Shown: positions 36,801 through 44,513 of the stretch, piece after piece
Layout of the letters: each line of letters opens with the position of its first letter
Numbering within the stretch: the first letter of the stretch is position 1
Assembly (NCBI GenBank): GCA_934254815.1
Contig: CAKQME010000016.1
Location: forward strand, 1-46,946
From: an uncultured Clostridia bacterium
GTDB lineage: Bacteria > Bacillota > Clostridia > Christensenellales > Borkfalkiaceae
Length of the DNA stretch: 46,946 nt
Reading direction: 5' to 3'
Notes under the pieces: generated by a model
What the model was told of the DNA's origin: nothing
Databases searched by the model: none
Seen by the model: only the letters and a program-made list of their open reading frames with translations
Translations under genes and position numbers: made by a program

Positions 36801-39800
36801 CCGTGCAGGTGTACGACGTAAACGAAATTTCATTCAACTATTCGAAACGCGCTTCCGATATGATTAAGCTGACGAGCAAAGGCGAAGAGTTTTTCGCTTC
36901 TGCAACGGACAGCTTCGGCGAAGCCTGCGCAATTTCCGTGGAAGCGGCTTCCGGCTATACGTTCGCCGCCGGCAAAGAGATAAGCATTTATCTTGTAGCC
37001 ACAGATAAAGCGGGAAATACCGTTAAGAGCGAATTGATTCAGAATATCAAAGTGTACGGTAAGCCGAAAATTGAATTTTCAAGTAGTTACGTTTATGAAG
37101 AAACAATAATAGAAACTTATTTTACGGTTGTAGACAGTTTTGGCGAAGAATTGTCGTTTACAATGAATAAGACAGGCACTCAATCTGTCGGGAATACTTT
37201 ATTTGTGCAGATACAGGCGCAGGACGACGTCGGTAATATTTTAAACGAAACAATAGAATTATATGTAATAGAAAGTTATCAGTCCCCTGTAGAATACGGC
37301 GGGTTGACGTATACTCTTAATTCAGATAAAACTGCCTATAGCGTTACATCTTACGACGGCATAACGGAAATCGTTACGATTTTAGATTTTATAGGCAAAT
37401 TCCCAGTAACTGAAATAAGCGATAGTGTGTTTAAAAACAAAACGTCTTTAAAACAAATACTAATCGGTTGCAAAATTACAAACATTAAAAGTTATGCGTT
37501 CGCGGGGTGCAGCAGTTTAGCAAGCGTAACAATACCGGATAGCGTAACTTCTATCGGCGAATCGGCGTTCTATAATTGTAGCAGTTTAACAAGCATAACG
37601 ATACCAGATAGCGTTACCACTATTGGTAGTTACGCGTACAGCGGTTGTCCGATAGAAATTGCCAGTATTCCTACGTTAGCAATCGTATATATTCCTAAAA
37701 GCAAGTTAAAAACAGTAACTATTACAAGCGGAACGTCTATCGGATATCAGGAGTTCTATAATTGTAGCGGACTTACGAGCGTAACGATAGGAAATAGCGT
37801 AACTTCTATCGGCAATGATGCGTTCCGTTATTGCAGCAGTTTAACAAGCGTAACGATAGGGAATAGCGTAACAACTATCGACGGCCGTGCGTTCGAAGGT
37901 TGCAGAGGTTTGACAAAAGTGAATTATGCAGGAACGATAGATCAATGGGCAGAGATTGTTTTTGACAATTATTCAGCTAATCCATTATACTATGCAAAAA
38001 AACTATATATAAACAACGAATTAGTAACCGAGATAAATTTAACAACGGCGACTAAAATTTCTGCTTATGCATTTTATAATTGTAGCAATTTAACAAGCGT
38101 AACGATAGGGAATAGCGTAACAACTATCGGCGGTAGTGTGTTTAGCGGTTGCAGCGGTTTACAAGAAATTACTATACCATTTGTAGGCAATAGAGCTTGC
38201 AAAACGGCGAGCGACCAATATCAATATCCGTTTGGTTATATATTCGGCACTTCAAGCTATATAGGAGCTCGTGAAACAACGCAAAATTATTATGGTAGTT
38301 CTACAATTTTGAGCGACAGCGACTCAGAAAAGTATTATATTCCGATCAGTTTAAAGACAGTAACTGTAACGGGTGGTAATATTTTATATGGTTTCATGTG
38401 GTGTAGCGATTTAACGAGCGTAATAATAGGTAACAGTGTAACATCCATCGGCAATTATGCTTTCTTTGGTTGCAGCAGTTTAGCAAGTGTAACGATACCC
38501 GATAGTGTAACTTCTATAGCTTGGCATGCGTTTGATAATTGTAGCGATTTAACGAGCGTAATAATAGGTAATAGCGTAACATCCATCGGCGGTTCTGCGT
38601 TCTCTGGTTGCAGCAGTTTAGCAAGTGTAACGATACCCGATAGCGTAACAACTATCGGCAATCCTGCGTTCTTTGGTTGCAGCTCGCTTGAATATATATA
38701 TTATACAGGGGATATTAACAGCTGGGTAGAAAAAATAGATGGATTAAATTATTTAATGAGTTATGGAAAATCAGACAAAAAATTATTTATACAAGGGGAA
38801 TTATTAATTGAAGCAAATATTACTACCGCAACAAAGATAAACGGTTGGGTGTTTAGTGGGTGTAGCAGTTTAACAAGCGTAAGAATAGGCGACAGCGTAA
38901 CATCCATCGGTTCTGCGTTCTCTGGTTGCAGTTCGCTTGAATATATATATTATATGGGGGATATTAACAGCTGGGTAGAAAAAATAGACGGATTATATAA
39001 TTTAATGCGTCATGGAAAATTTGACAAGAAATTATTTATACAAGAAGAATTATTAATCAAAGCTAATATTACAACCGCAACAAAGATAAATCATTGGGCG
39101 TTTAGTGGGTGTAGCAGTTTAACAAGCATAACAATACCGAATAGTGTAACAACTATTTACAATTATGCGTTCAATGATTGCAGCAGTTTAACCAGCGTAA
39201 CGATACCCGACAGCGTAACTTCTATCGGCATTTCTGTGTTCAGTGGTTGCAGCAGTTTAACAAGCATAACAATACCGAATAGTGTAACAACTATTGACGA
39301 TCATGCGTTCAATGATTGCAGCAGTTTAACGAGTATAACCATACCCGACAGCGTAACTTCTATAGGTTGGAACGCATTCTTTGGTTGTAGCGATTTAATG
39401 AGCGTAATAATAGGTAATAGCGTGACTTCTATCGGCAAGTCTGCGTTCTTTGGTTGCAGTAGTTTAACAAGCGTAACGATAGGGAAAAGCGTAAAAACTA
39501 TCGGCATTTCTGCGTTCAGTGGTTGCAGCCGTTTAACAAGCATAACGATAGGTAATAGCGTAAAAACTATCAACGAGTCTGCGTTCAGTGGTTGCAGCCG
39601 TTTAACCAACGTAACGATAGGAAATAGCGTAACTTCTATCGGCATTTCTGCGTTCAGTGGTTGCAGCCGTTTAACCAACGTAACTATAGGTAATAGCGTG
39701 ACTTCTATCGGCAAGTCTGCGTTCAGCGGTTGTAACAGTTTAACAAGCGTAACGTTTAAAAATCCTTACAGTTGGTATGTATCTTCTGGTAGCACAATCG

Positions 39801-39889
39801 AAAGTTATTTAACCCTTACAGACGATTCGGTGAATGCTACGCTTTTAAAATCAATTTACAGTAATTACTATTGGAATAGAAAAAATTAA
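30845..39889 (+). CDS. Giant lipoprotein adhesin with InlB B-repeats, Ig-like repeats and BspA-type LRRs
   Basis: A 3014-residue protein behind AGGAGAAGAAT. The signal peptide ends in lipobox SVIAC (Cys at about residue 25), so it is membrane-anchored by lipid; no LPXTG or C-terminal helix is seen. Residues about 39-1360 contain 19 Listeria-Bacteroides (InlB B) repeats, typified by GYTFxGWFTD and YAKW. About 1362-1465 looks like a pre-peptidase (PPC) type sandwich with DDDTGSND, followed by two more B-like units to about 1600. About 1600-2150 has seven or so Ig-like units of about 75 residues (DSFG... KIYGxP). About 2150-2980 is a BspA-type LRR_5 array (SLTSVTIPDSVTSIGxxAF-GCS). It is likely an adhesin for host or matrix, reading as cargo of the mobile element. 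It is intact, unlike several of its neighbours. Confidence 0.93.
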   Translation: MKKTTLKTLIAVLLSTLCSISVIACGIINDSASVENAQISFIVDNEVYATIKNTDDTVTLPDTPAKIGYEFLGWYTDNNVWQKPFTNESLTKTDISKNISVYAKFNAIAYSIEYNTIGGTHENPVKYTIEDKIILTDAQKLGYKFEGWFTDNTYENKITSIENSTGNLTLYAKFDINTYSIKYSNLKGASNNNPTSYTVESEDIILTPLKLSGYIFDGWYNEGVKVTKITKDNIGDLTLTAKWSMINYGISYHNVNDSENPNQTTYTVAELPLTLKNAVRSGYTFQGWFTDLNYTTEVSSITDASEKNINLYAKWKINEYTATFKCGTTIIDSVKFTVNSQYITEPAVPNKKGYSGKWENYTLRCEDITINAVYTPINYNITYHNTINATHSNPLTYNIENQTFNLTTANRNGYRFIGWFTDANYTTEIKSIDTKLAEDIHVYAKWEIIEYTATFKADENIVKQVKFNAESRDIIEPAVPEKIGYTGKWESYTLSTKDITINAIYTAIEYTATFKTDDSIVATVKFTIETKKLQEPSVPLRIGYTGKWENYTLNTEDITIRAIYTLNEYTATFKVDNQIVTSISFTIETETLQEPEVPERKGYIGKWENYTLKAENITINAVYKAITYTITYHNTNGAINTNRTSYTVEDKIFELSPLSLNGYNFLGWYIDETLRSEITEILTSNASKLDIFAKWELVNYNITYVWDEKIGEYKAGESNPATYTINDEVIFKTLESKLTGYHSLGWYTSKDEGTGEKIEKITQGSTGDITIYAHWSLENYSITYYNVDGVKNTNATSYNIESEDITIFALSKIGYEFIGWYSDAELTTKASEVIKKGTTGNLTYYAKWAAINYSIEYVTYGGRYAGEENPTTYTIEDEITLLPLIHDRYAFDGWFTLPEGGEKIEKIAKNSTGNKVLYAHWKIVITFDTNGGSFVRNIVESAGAKITEPTAPTKEGYAFAGWYKDIGLTEKFVFDVMPSKNITLYAKWTAADYIITYVLNGGTNNPKNVYGYNTEQNKTLYAPLKTGYTFVGWFTDKDFTSEIITEIKQGSHGNITFYANFKINKYTISFDSNGGTSVNAIEQNYDTSVTEPASPAKNGYKFDGWYKEKGLKNKYIFDTMPAENITVYAKWSMVKYNIEYILNGGTNNEKNVEEYTIEQALTLYEPSKDGYSFAGWFTDGEYANTIIEITKGTFGDIELFAKWEIIKYKIEYVTDARAKNSNPDSYTAETDIYSLKEAVLKGYTFKGWFKENTFINRVTTIGGGETGDKILYAKFTVNTYNLFIDGTEESVYTVAFDLNGANGNIADQTVNESNPLKYPAIPQRDGFLFGGWYDNRECVGSLYDFTAQITKDLTLYAKWFEISSAIGININNTATVNIDGKQERVYMFVSLVSGNVTITTTGELDTFGILKNADGIMLAQDDDTGSNDNFQIIYNVTAGKAYYIVVRSFGTVKGTTTLNITGKTDVADGGFVVTPTKSQVTFDSDFSVNAPATREGYTFLGYADKDGKFYTDRNGKGLVKWDKDEDTVLYSMWEKAVYTVTFNTSGGSEIKPVTLPYGARFDINEYVTVRENYSFVCWYLGDDVFEATTMPDHNITLEAFWKKYSVGTIKLDETKTAISYKDTITAELFGVYAIDTDGKYVDFTITVNNIAAKDYTLTVGETVTVKFVAGNKQRTIEAKVYGDPTLDYTYSDYVNVPEGLVASSFKASGKDTFGNATTIRVSVIGEYKEGTLGNILIESIDAAGNITSATIKNVRLYGKPVIKYSEYKTNIKATDTISAELFNATAQDSFGTVLTVTATKYSGTLSAGKTISVKFTATDSKGNTTIFILNDVKVYGAPTLSDATQTEFRQSDIDVISPVMLGLTSKDSFGEFVSIELKLKSGEGKAGETMIYTAIATDNAGNATSKDISVKIYGTPSITADRLAIKTTEDPVKNPIVLKAIAKDSFGNALTVTVALQSGTVAGGNTVVYTLGATDKLGNQASVNVTVQVYDVNEISFNYSKRASDMIKLTSKGEEFFASATDSFGEACAISVEAASGYTFAAGKEISIYLVATDKAGNTVKSELIQNIKVYGKPKIEFSSSYVYEETIIETYFTVVDSFGEELSFTMNKTGTQSVGNTLFVQIQAQDDVGNILNETIELYVIESYQSPVEYGGLTYTLNSDKTAYSVTSYDGITEIVTILDFIGKFPVTEISDSVFKNKTSLKQILIGCKITNIKSYAFAGCSSLASVTIPDSVTSIGESAFYNCSSLTSITIPDSVTTIGSYAYSGCPIEIASIPTLAIVYIPKSKLKTVTITSGTSIGYQEFYNCSGLTSVTIGNSVTSIGNDAFRYCSSLTSVTIGNSVTTIDGRAFEGCRGLTKVNYAGTIDQWAEIVFDNYSANPLYYAKKLYINNELVTEINLTTATKISAYAFYNCSNLTSVTIGNSVTTIGGSVFSGCSGLQEITIPFVGNRACKTASDQYQYPFGYIFGTSSYIGARETTQNYYGSSTILSDSDSEKYYIPISLKTVTVTGGNILYGFMWCSDLTSVIIGNSVTSIGNYAFFGCSSLASVTIPDSVTSIAWHAFDNCSDLTSVIIGNSVTSIGGSAFSGCSSLASVTIPDSVTTIGNPAFFGCSSLEYIYYTGDINSWVEKIDGLNYLMSYGKSDKKLFIQGELLIEANITTATKINGWVFSGCSSLTSVRIGDSVTSIGSAFSGCSSLEYIYYMGDINSWVEKIDGLYNLMRHGKFDKKLFIQEELLIKANITTATKINHWAFSGCSSLTSITIPNSVTTIYNYAFNDCSSLTSVTIPDSVTSIGISVFSGCSSLTSITIPNSVTTIDDHAFNDCSSLTSITIPDSVTSIGWNAFFGCSDLMSVIIGNSVTSIGKSAFFGCSSLTSVTIGKSVKTIGISAFSGCSRLTSITIGNSVKTINESAFSGCSRLTNVTIGNSVTSIGISAFSGCSRLTNVTIGNSVTSIGKSAFSGCNSLTSVTFKNPYSWYVSSGSTIESYLTLTDDSVNATLLKSIYSNYYWNRKN
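30959..34927 (+). repeat. InlB B-repeat array (19 units) within the adhesin gene
   Basis: Nineteen tandem, diverged coding units of about 55-80 codons share a YxITY...GYxFxGWFTD...YAKW pattern. Units 5 and 7-9 are a shorter GKWENYTL variant and look like a recent local amplification. No perfect DNA repeat is obvious, so they were probably duplicated long ago and then diverged. Confidence 0.85.
37290..39760 (+). repeat. BspA-type leucine-rich repeat array within the adhesin gene
   Basis: LRR_5 units of about 23 codons (SSLTSVTIPDSVTSIGxxAFxGC) with strongly conserved DNA, for example repeated ATACCCGATAGCGTAACTTC-like segments. Longer inserts (ASDQYQYPFG at about 38215; YYTGDINSWVEKIDGL at about 38690 and again at about 38940) interrupt the array. 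The high DNA identity makes it prone to unequal recombination, unit-number change and assembly collapse. Confidence 0.9.
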
Positions 39890-39941
39890 TTTACATGATT
39901 TAGAATAAATTAATCAAAATTTTCAATTCTGAGGAAAAATT

Positions 39942-40110
39942 ATGACAACAAAAGAAAAAAATTTCGATTAGTGGCGTAAAAGTCTGCAAGTTTTTAGTTT
40001 TTAGCTTAATTTATACAAAGTAAATCTATAGTAGTAAGATTTGAATGTACAAATGGCTATATATCCGGCACAATATATGATTTTATTGCGTATTGCAGCA
40101 TAAAAAAATA
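39942..40110 (+). pseudogene. Possible remnant of a small gene
   Basis: GAGG lies seven bases before an ATG at 39942 that runs only nine codons (MTTKEKNFD) to TAG. Further on, a stretch near 40040-40110 reads RFECTNGYISGTIYDFIAYC in one frame with no start of its own. This could be a decayed small gene in the 255 bases between the adhesin and the membrane protein gene, or chance. Confidence 0.25.
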
Positions 40111-40144
40111 AATAGATTTATATTTTAACTCGGAGAAGCAACAA

Positions 40145-41011
40145 ATGAAAAATCAACATAACGTTGCAAAATTTATGAATTGTAAAGGCAAGCGTATGAG
40201 TGAAACGGAGTATAACGTTTTAAGAGACGAACAAAACAGGCGCATAGAAATGGCATATTCGCATGGATATACATTAGTTTCTATTGTTCTTGCTCTTATT
40301 GCCGGAATATTTGCTTTTATAACGCCTATGTACAATATTTTAACCGGCACCGAATCGGTTGTGGGTAAGTATGGTTGGTTAGACGGAATTATGTTAATCG
40401 GTATGACAATAATTATGACTGTGCCGATATTTATTGTTACAACCTCCTCAATTAAATTCAACGACAATATCAGACAAATAATAAATATTTCGGCTTACAT
40501 AAGAATTTTTTATGAAGCACCTGCCCTGTTTGCCGAGTGCAAAGATAATACCGATAATGAATCGGCTTTGTTTGGTTGGGAGACTCTACATTGCAATCTT
40601 AACTTACCAAAGAGTAAAACTATTTCCGCAGAATATTTTTTTACGGCAATTTTTGATTTTGGATTAACGTTATTTTTATTTGGAACTTTCATTTCATTGT
40701 CAGCGGTTAAGACTTTCACGACATATTCTTTACCCGATAAGATTTTATTCGTGATATTTGCAATTTCGGACCTAATATACTTATTGTTTTTAATAAGCAT
40801 TTGCGTAAATATTAAAATAAATACCGATACAGGCAAAATGTTTAAAATGTATGCTACAAAATACACTGAAACATATTTAACATTTGCCGCAGAGTTACAA
40901 CTAATCACAGAATCCGAAAAAATCAAAATCGAGCAATATTTAAAAGAAAAACAAGAGATAGACAGTAGTATTCAAAACGAATTATATCAAACGCACAAAA
41001 ATTCGTTTTAG
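40145..41011 (+). CDS. Four-helix membrane protein, unknown function
   Basis: A 288-residue protein behind CGGAGAAGCAACAA. The N-terminal 45 residues are charged. Two helices form a hairpin (YTLVSIVLALIAGIFAFI; IMLIGMTIIMTVPIFIVTT), followed by a roughly 75-residue soluble loop and a second pair (TAIFDFGLTLFLFGTFISL; KILFVIFAISDLIYLLFLIS). The C-terminal 65 residues are helical and acidic, with coiled-coil character (ESEKIKIEQYLKEKQEIDSS). I do not recognise the family. It follows the adhesin in the same direction and ends in a strong terminator, so it may be a small accessory gene of the adhesin or a cargo gene of the element. Confidence 0.75.
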   Translation: MKNQHNVAKFMNCKGKRMSETEYNVLRDEQNRRIEMAYSHGYTLVSIVLALIAGIFAFITPMYNILTGTESVVGKYGWLDGIMLIGMTIIMTVPIFIVTTSSIKFNDNIRQIINISAYIRIFYEAPALFAECKDNTDNESALFGWETLHCNLNLPKSKTISAEYFFTAIFDFGLTLFLFGTFISLSAVKTFTTYSLPDKILFVIFAISDLIYLLFLISICVNIKINTDTGKMFKMYATKYTETYLTFAAELQLITESEKIKIEQYLKEKQEIDSSIQNELYQTHKNSF

Positions 41012-41031
41012 GTTTGATGTTCTCCACCACT

Positions 41032-41078
41032 AACAATCTAAATCGAACCTTTTAAGGTTTGGTTTAGATTGTTTTTTT
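41032..41078 (+). terminator. Strong intrinsic terminator
   Basis: A stem of up to 20 bp with two G-U pairs (AACAATCTAAATCGAACCTT, 41032-41051, against 41054-41073) followed by TTTTT. It closes the membrane protein gene 21 bases after its stop. Confidence 0.9.
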
Positions 41079-41087
41079 ATATGCTAA

Positions 41088-41116
41088 AACACCGAGAGTT
41101 TATTGCCCTCGGTGTT
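41088..41116. terminator. Second hairpin, CG-rich stem
   Basis: AACACCGAG (41088-41096) pairs perfectly with CTCGGTGTT (41108-41116) around an 11-base loop, followed by AATTATAAG. It lies just downstream of the strong terminator and before the small acidic gene; there is only a weak U tract. Confidence 0.5.
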
Positions 41117-41149
41117 AATTATAAGTTTTAACTATTCAACGTCAACAAA

Positions 41150-41347
41150 ATGCATTCGTATATTTTTTTAGAATTCTTTTTCGACGATACGGGCGAAATA
41201 CTTTCCGAAGAAGAAATGCGTGAGTTCGACGGAGATATAGAAGAACCCGACGAACTCGAAGAAGAAAAAGCGATTGCCAAAGCGTTCGACACCGAAGTGG
41301 TTTACGAGTTGTCTGAACTTTTAGGCGATTGCTTTATTTTAGTTTAA
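41150..41347 (+). CDS. Small acidic protein
   Basis: A 65-residue, very acidic protein (DDTGEILSEEEMREFDGD, EEPDELEEEKAIAKAFD). The start at 41150 has no clear ribosome binding site, so it may be a fragment or use another start. It ends 13 bases before the PcfJ-like gene, suggesting co-transcription. No known domain. Acidic small proteins on mobile elements include DNA-mimic anti-restriction proteins, but nothing here proves that. Confidence 0.5.
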   Translation: MHSYIFLEFFFDDTGEILSEEEMREFDGDIEEPDELEEEKAIAKAFDTEVVYELSELLGDCFILV

Positions 41348-41360
41348 GGAGTTGAATCAG

Positions 41361-42673
41361 ATGAAAATAAATAAAATTAAACCTATTCCCAAATATATAC
41401 AGAAAAAAATTAAATTATACGACGACAAATTGAAAACCAAGCCGCTTGGAAGAACGCGTTTTTACGCATACTTTACTAAAAACGACGGCGAACTCGTTAA
41501 AGTTACGGTTGCAGTCTGAGAGTATAAAAAACAATGGTATTGCAAACCTGTCGTTATTCACGGAGTTCATTCGGATAGATGTTTCGGTAAGGATGTTAAG
41601 TTTACGTACATTGCAGGGTATTCTGTCGGTTGGTACGAACAAGGGCTTTCAAAATATCCCGCTTGGTATGAGAGTAACGGTTGGGGTTGGTCTGCCGACA
41701 ATTCGTTCGACCCTTACGCCCCGATAGTCAACCGCGACTATATATTACAGCATTTCCCCGAATACAAATACAGCGCCGTTGACAGGTACACGGGTATGCA
41801 GGTTTTTAAATACTTACGGCTTTATGAGAAGTTCCCGCAAATAGAATATCTTACTAAACTCGGTTTACATAATATCGCTATGTCAACGCAAATTTTACGG
41901 CTTTGTGGCAAAGACAAAAAGTTCCGCAAATGGATTGCGAAAAACAGACAAGATATTGTTCCGACTACTACGTTTCTTCTATCATGAAGGCTTACAAGAC
42001 CGGCAAACCGATACGAGAAATCAACAATTTTGCTAAACGCAAGATAAAATTTGATCACGCCGACCAAATGGACATCGTTAAAGCACTTGTAAAAAACGAA
42101 GTCGGCAAGTTTTTGGACTATATCGAAAAGCAAAACACGAACTTTTATTCTTACAGAGATTATCTCAACGCTTGTCAATATCTCGGCTTGGATATGAACG
42201 AAGAAAAGAATCGTTATCCCCACGATTTCAAACGTTGGCACGATATACGAATTGACGAATACCGCTCCGCAAAAGCCTTGAAAGACGAGCAGGAACGCAA
42301 GGAGTTTTACGATAATTTTGCCGCCGTCGCAAATAAGTATTTAAACCTTGAATACAACAAGAAGTCAGCCTATATGTCGATTATTGCTAAAAATCCGAAC
42401 GAATTAACAACAGAGGGTAACACGCTCCATCATTGCGTTGGGCGAATGAATTACGACCAAAAATTCGCAAGGGAAGAATCGCTTATATTCTTTATCCGCA
42501 CGAAAGAGCAACCCGAAGTTCCGTTCGTTACGATTGAGTATTCGCCAAGCCAAAAGCGGGTTCTGCAATGTTACGGCGATAACGACACTAAACCCGAAGA
42601 CAGCGTATTAGAGTTCGTTCATAAGAAATGGCTGCCCTATGCAAACAGAAAATTAAAACAATTAGCGGCATAA
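41361..42673 (+). pseudogene. PcfJ-like protein, interrupted by TGA and a frameshift
   Basis: ATG at 41361 follows TAAGGAG. The frame reads MKINKIKPIPKYIQKKIKLY... to VTVAV, hits TGA at 41517-41519, and continues in frame as EYKKQWYCKPVVIHGVHSD... Near 41958-41962 (GATATTGTTCC) it needs one base to move to the frame DYYVSSIMKAYKTGKPIREI... ending at 42673. The span is 1313 nt, one short of a codon multiple. The C-terminal half has the PcfJ signature (ELTTEGNTLHHCVGRMNY, VPFVTIEYSPS). PcfJ-family proteins occur on conjugative plasmids and mobile elements; their role is unclear. Two lesions suggest a dead gene, unless read error explains the frameshift. Confidence 0.82.
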
Positions 42674-42692
42674 CCGCAAGGAGATTTTTAAA

Positions 42693-42983
42693 ATGGAAAA
42701 CAATTATTATCGCATTACCGCATACAACGAAGATTTAAACGTTTGCCTGATTGCCGACAGCAACGGCAAGTTTGAAAAGTTATGGCAATTTTCGTCGTTC
42801 TTCGTCTGTAAAGGCTTTGAAATTATTGCCGTAAGAAAAGAAGAAAACTTTTCGTTTGGCAATATTCCGAAAGCGAACGCGGATAGAAACAATATTTTAC
42901 TTCGGGCGTGCGCAAAAGGCAGACCGAACGTAACCGACGGCAAAATAGAAATTCGAGGAAAAAGATACTCTTTGAACTCGTAA
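42693..42983 (+). CDS. Conserved small protein of mobile elements
   Basis: A 96-residue intact protein behind AAGGAGATTTTTAAA. It has mixed alpha/beta character with the motif FEIIAVRKEENFSFGNIPKA and a basic C-terminus (RGKRYSLNS). No known domain is recognised. It follows the PcfJ-like gene by 20 bases and was probably co-transcribed with it. A perfect 12-bp hairpin lies just after its stop. Confidence 0.65.
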   Translation: MENNYYRITAYNEDLNVCLIADSNGKFEKLWQFSSFFVCKGFEIIAVRKEENFSFGNIPKANADRNNILLRACAKGRPNVTDGKIEIRGKRYSLNS

Positions 42984-42992
42984 ATTTAAGAA

Positions 42993-43029
42993 AATATGGT
43001 GTAATTGCATCACGCTTTTACACCATATT
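42993..43029. terminator. Hairpin after the 96-residue gene
   Basis: A perfect 12-bp stem AATATGGTGTAA (42993-43004) with 43018-43029 and a 13-base loop. No U tract follows, so it is probably a weak or protective hairpin. Confidence 0.5.
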
Positions 43030-43102
43030 CCCTCTCTGCATAAAATATTTCATATACTATATTTATTTTAAATAGTTCCTAAATGCATTTTCATCATTTT
43101 TT

Positions 43103-44392
43103 TTAATCTTTCAACGCTGTAATGGGAACGACATATATGCCGTCAGGACGAAGATATGCGGCATTTGAAAGCCCACAAATAACACATTTGATTTTCGGTG
43201 CTTTGCCTCCGTTTTGTTCTATATCGGAACACACCTTTAAAAGATTTTTCGCACCCTCATCTATTTTCTTTGCTCCAAGTTTAATTTCAAACGCGCACCA
43301 ATCACCATTCTCTAATTCTATTACGGCATCAATTTCATTGTTCTTATAATCTTGATAATGAAATAATTTTCCTCCAAAAGATTGAGCATATACGGCAAGA
43401 TCTCTTTCTACTAACGCTTCAAACAAAAAGCCAAAAGTATTTAAGTCATTAAGCAATTTTTCCGGAGTAACATTTAGTAATGCACAAGCCATCGCCGGAT
43501 CCGAAAAATGCCTTTTTTCTGACTGTTTCACCCTTAAAGACGAACGTAAATTCGGAGAATATGGTGTTTGATTATTAAAAATAAACAAACGATTCAACGC
43601 TTCCAAATATTTAACAATCGTATTCCTACTCATAGACTCGTTCTCTTTTTCTATAATATCTTTAAGCAATGATAAATCCGATACTGTTGTTGATTCGTTT
43701 CTTGCAAGCGAGCGAAGAAGTAATTCAGTCTTGTGCTTATTATATTCGATATCATCATCAAGACCGTTTATATCTTCTTCGATAACAGTTTGCATATACG
43801 CTCTCGGCATTAAATGCGCTTTATTTTCGTCAACTAATATATTCTCAGGCCATCCGCCGCGAACGATATAATACGCTAATTTCTCAAGCGGAACTTCATC
43901 GAGCATTTGCATCGAAAATTTACCGTTGCAAATATCGAGTAAACTAACCTTGCCTGAAGAATCCCCCGATTCATACAACGACATTGTATTCATTCTTAAT
44001 CTCACTATCCTACCCGCGCCGCTATGCATAACGCCCTTGGTTTTAGGAGTAGAAGACCCTGTTAAAATAATCTGTCCTTTTTTATGCCGCTTATCAACCT
44101 CGGCTCGTGTGGCATCCCAAATCGACGGAACCTCCTGCCATTCGTCAATCAATCTTGGAGTGTTACCTTGTAATATCATAGACGGATTTAATTCGGCAAG
44201 TTGTCTATTAGAGAAATTATTCGTAGGATCTCCTACCAAAAATTCGCTACCGGCATGAAAAGCCGAAGTCCACGTCTTTCCACACCACTTCGGACCTTCG
44301 ATACAAATCGCACCGCTTACCTGAAGATAAGTTTCTATAGTTCGATCAATAACTCTTTTTTTATACTCGCTCTTAGTGCTGATTATACTCAT
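43103..44392 (-). CDS. AAA ATPase with DUF4143 domain
   Basis: A 429-residue protein behind AGAGGATAATTTT. Walker A GPKWCGKT (residues 33-40) and Walker B RLIDEWQ (80-86) form the AAA_14 module, followed by sensor-like TGSSTP near 113. The C-terminal DUF4143 has a restriction-like nuclease pattern (NEIDAVIELENGDWCAFEIK, with D and E-x-K). Proteins of this type are common in gut bacteria; suggested roles include DNA repair, stress and defence, and none is proven. It has its own consensus promoter with repeated TGAGCA boxes, suggesting autoregulation. Its reading frame is intact. Confidence 0.88.
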   Translation of the reverse strand: MSIISTKSEYKKRVIDRTIETYLQVSGAICIEGPKWCGKTWTSAFHAGSEFLVGDPTNNFSNRQLAELNPSMILQGNTPRLIDEWQEVPSIWDATRAEVDKRHKKGQIILTGSSTPKTKGVMHSGAGRIVRLRMNTMSLYESGDSSGKVSLLDICNGKFSMQMLDEVPLEKLAYYIVRGGWPENILVDENKAHLMPRAYMQTVIEEDINGLDDDIEYNKHKTELLLRSLARNESTTVSDLSLLKDIIEKENESMSRNTIVKYLEALNRLFIFNNQTPYSPNLRSSLRVKQSEKRHFSDPAMACALLNVTPEKLLNDLNTFGFLFEALVERDLAVYAQSFGGKLFHYQDYKNNEIDAVIELENGDWCAFEIKLGAKKIDEGAKNLLKVCSDIEQNGGKAPKIKCVICGLSNAAYLRPDGIYVVPITALKD

Positions 44393-44412
44393 AAAATTAT
44401 CCTCTCATTGTA

Positions 44413-44441
44413 ATTATAACAAAATGAGCACAATTTGTCAA
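44413..44441 (-). promoter_or_regulatory. Consensus promoter of the DUF4143 ATPase gene
   Basis: Minus strand TTGACA (44436-44441), a 17-bp spacer and TATAAT (44413-44418), a perfect sigma-A promoter. One TGAGCA box lies within the spacer. Confidence 0.88.
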
Positions 44442-44499
44442 GTTGGTTGAACAATTTTCATATAAATAAATGAGCAGTATTTTCGACAAATTTTGAGCA
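44425..44499. repeat. Four direct boxes at 23-bp spacing, operator-like
   Basis: TGAGCA occurs at 44425, 44471 and 44494, and TGAACA at 44448, giving exact steps of 23 bp. The first box lies in the spacer of the ATPase promoter. The regular phasing suggests cooperative binding by a repressor or activator. Confidence 0.65.
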
Positions 44500-44513
44500 A
44501 CTTATAAACCGCC

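Noticed and set aside
39301..39714. Repetitive open frame on the minus strand opposite the LRR region
   Set aside because: It mirrors the LRR coding repeats and has no ribosome binding site.
37500..39750. Tandem DNA repeats resembling a CRISPR-like array
   Set aside because: They are in-frame 69-nt LRR_5 coding units without regular spacers, and no cas genes are present.
30845..39889. Diversity-generating retroelement target at the end of the adhesin
   Set aside because: No reverse transcriptase or template repeat is found in the window, and the C-terminus is not a lectin-like variable fold.
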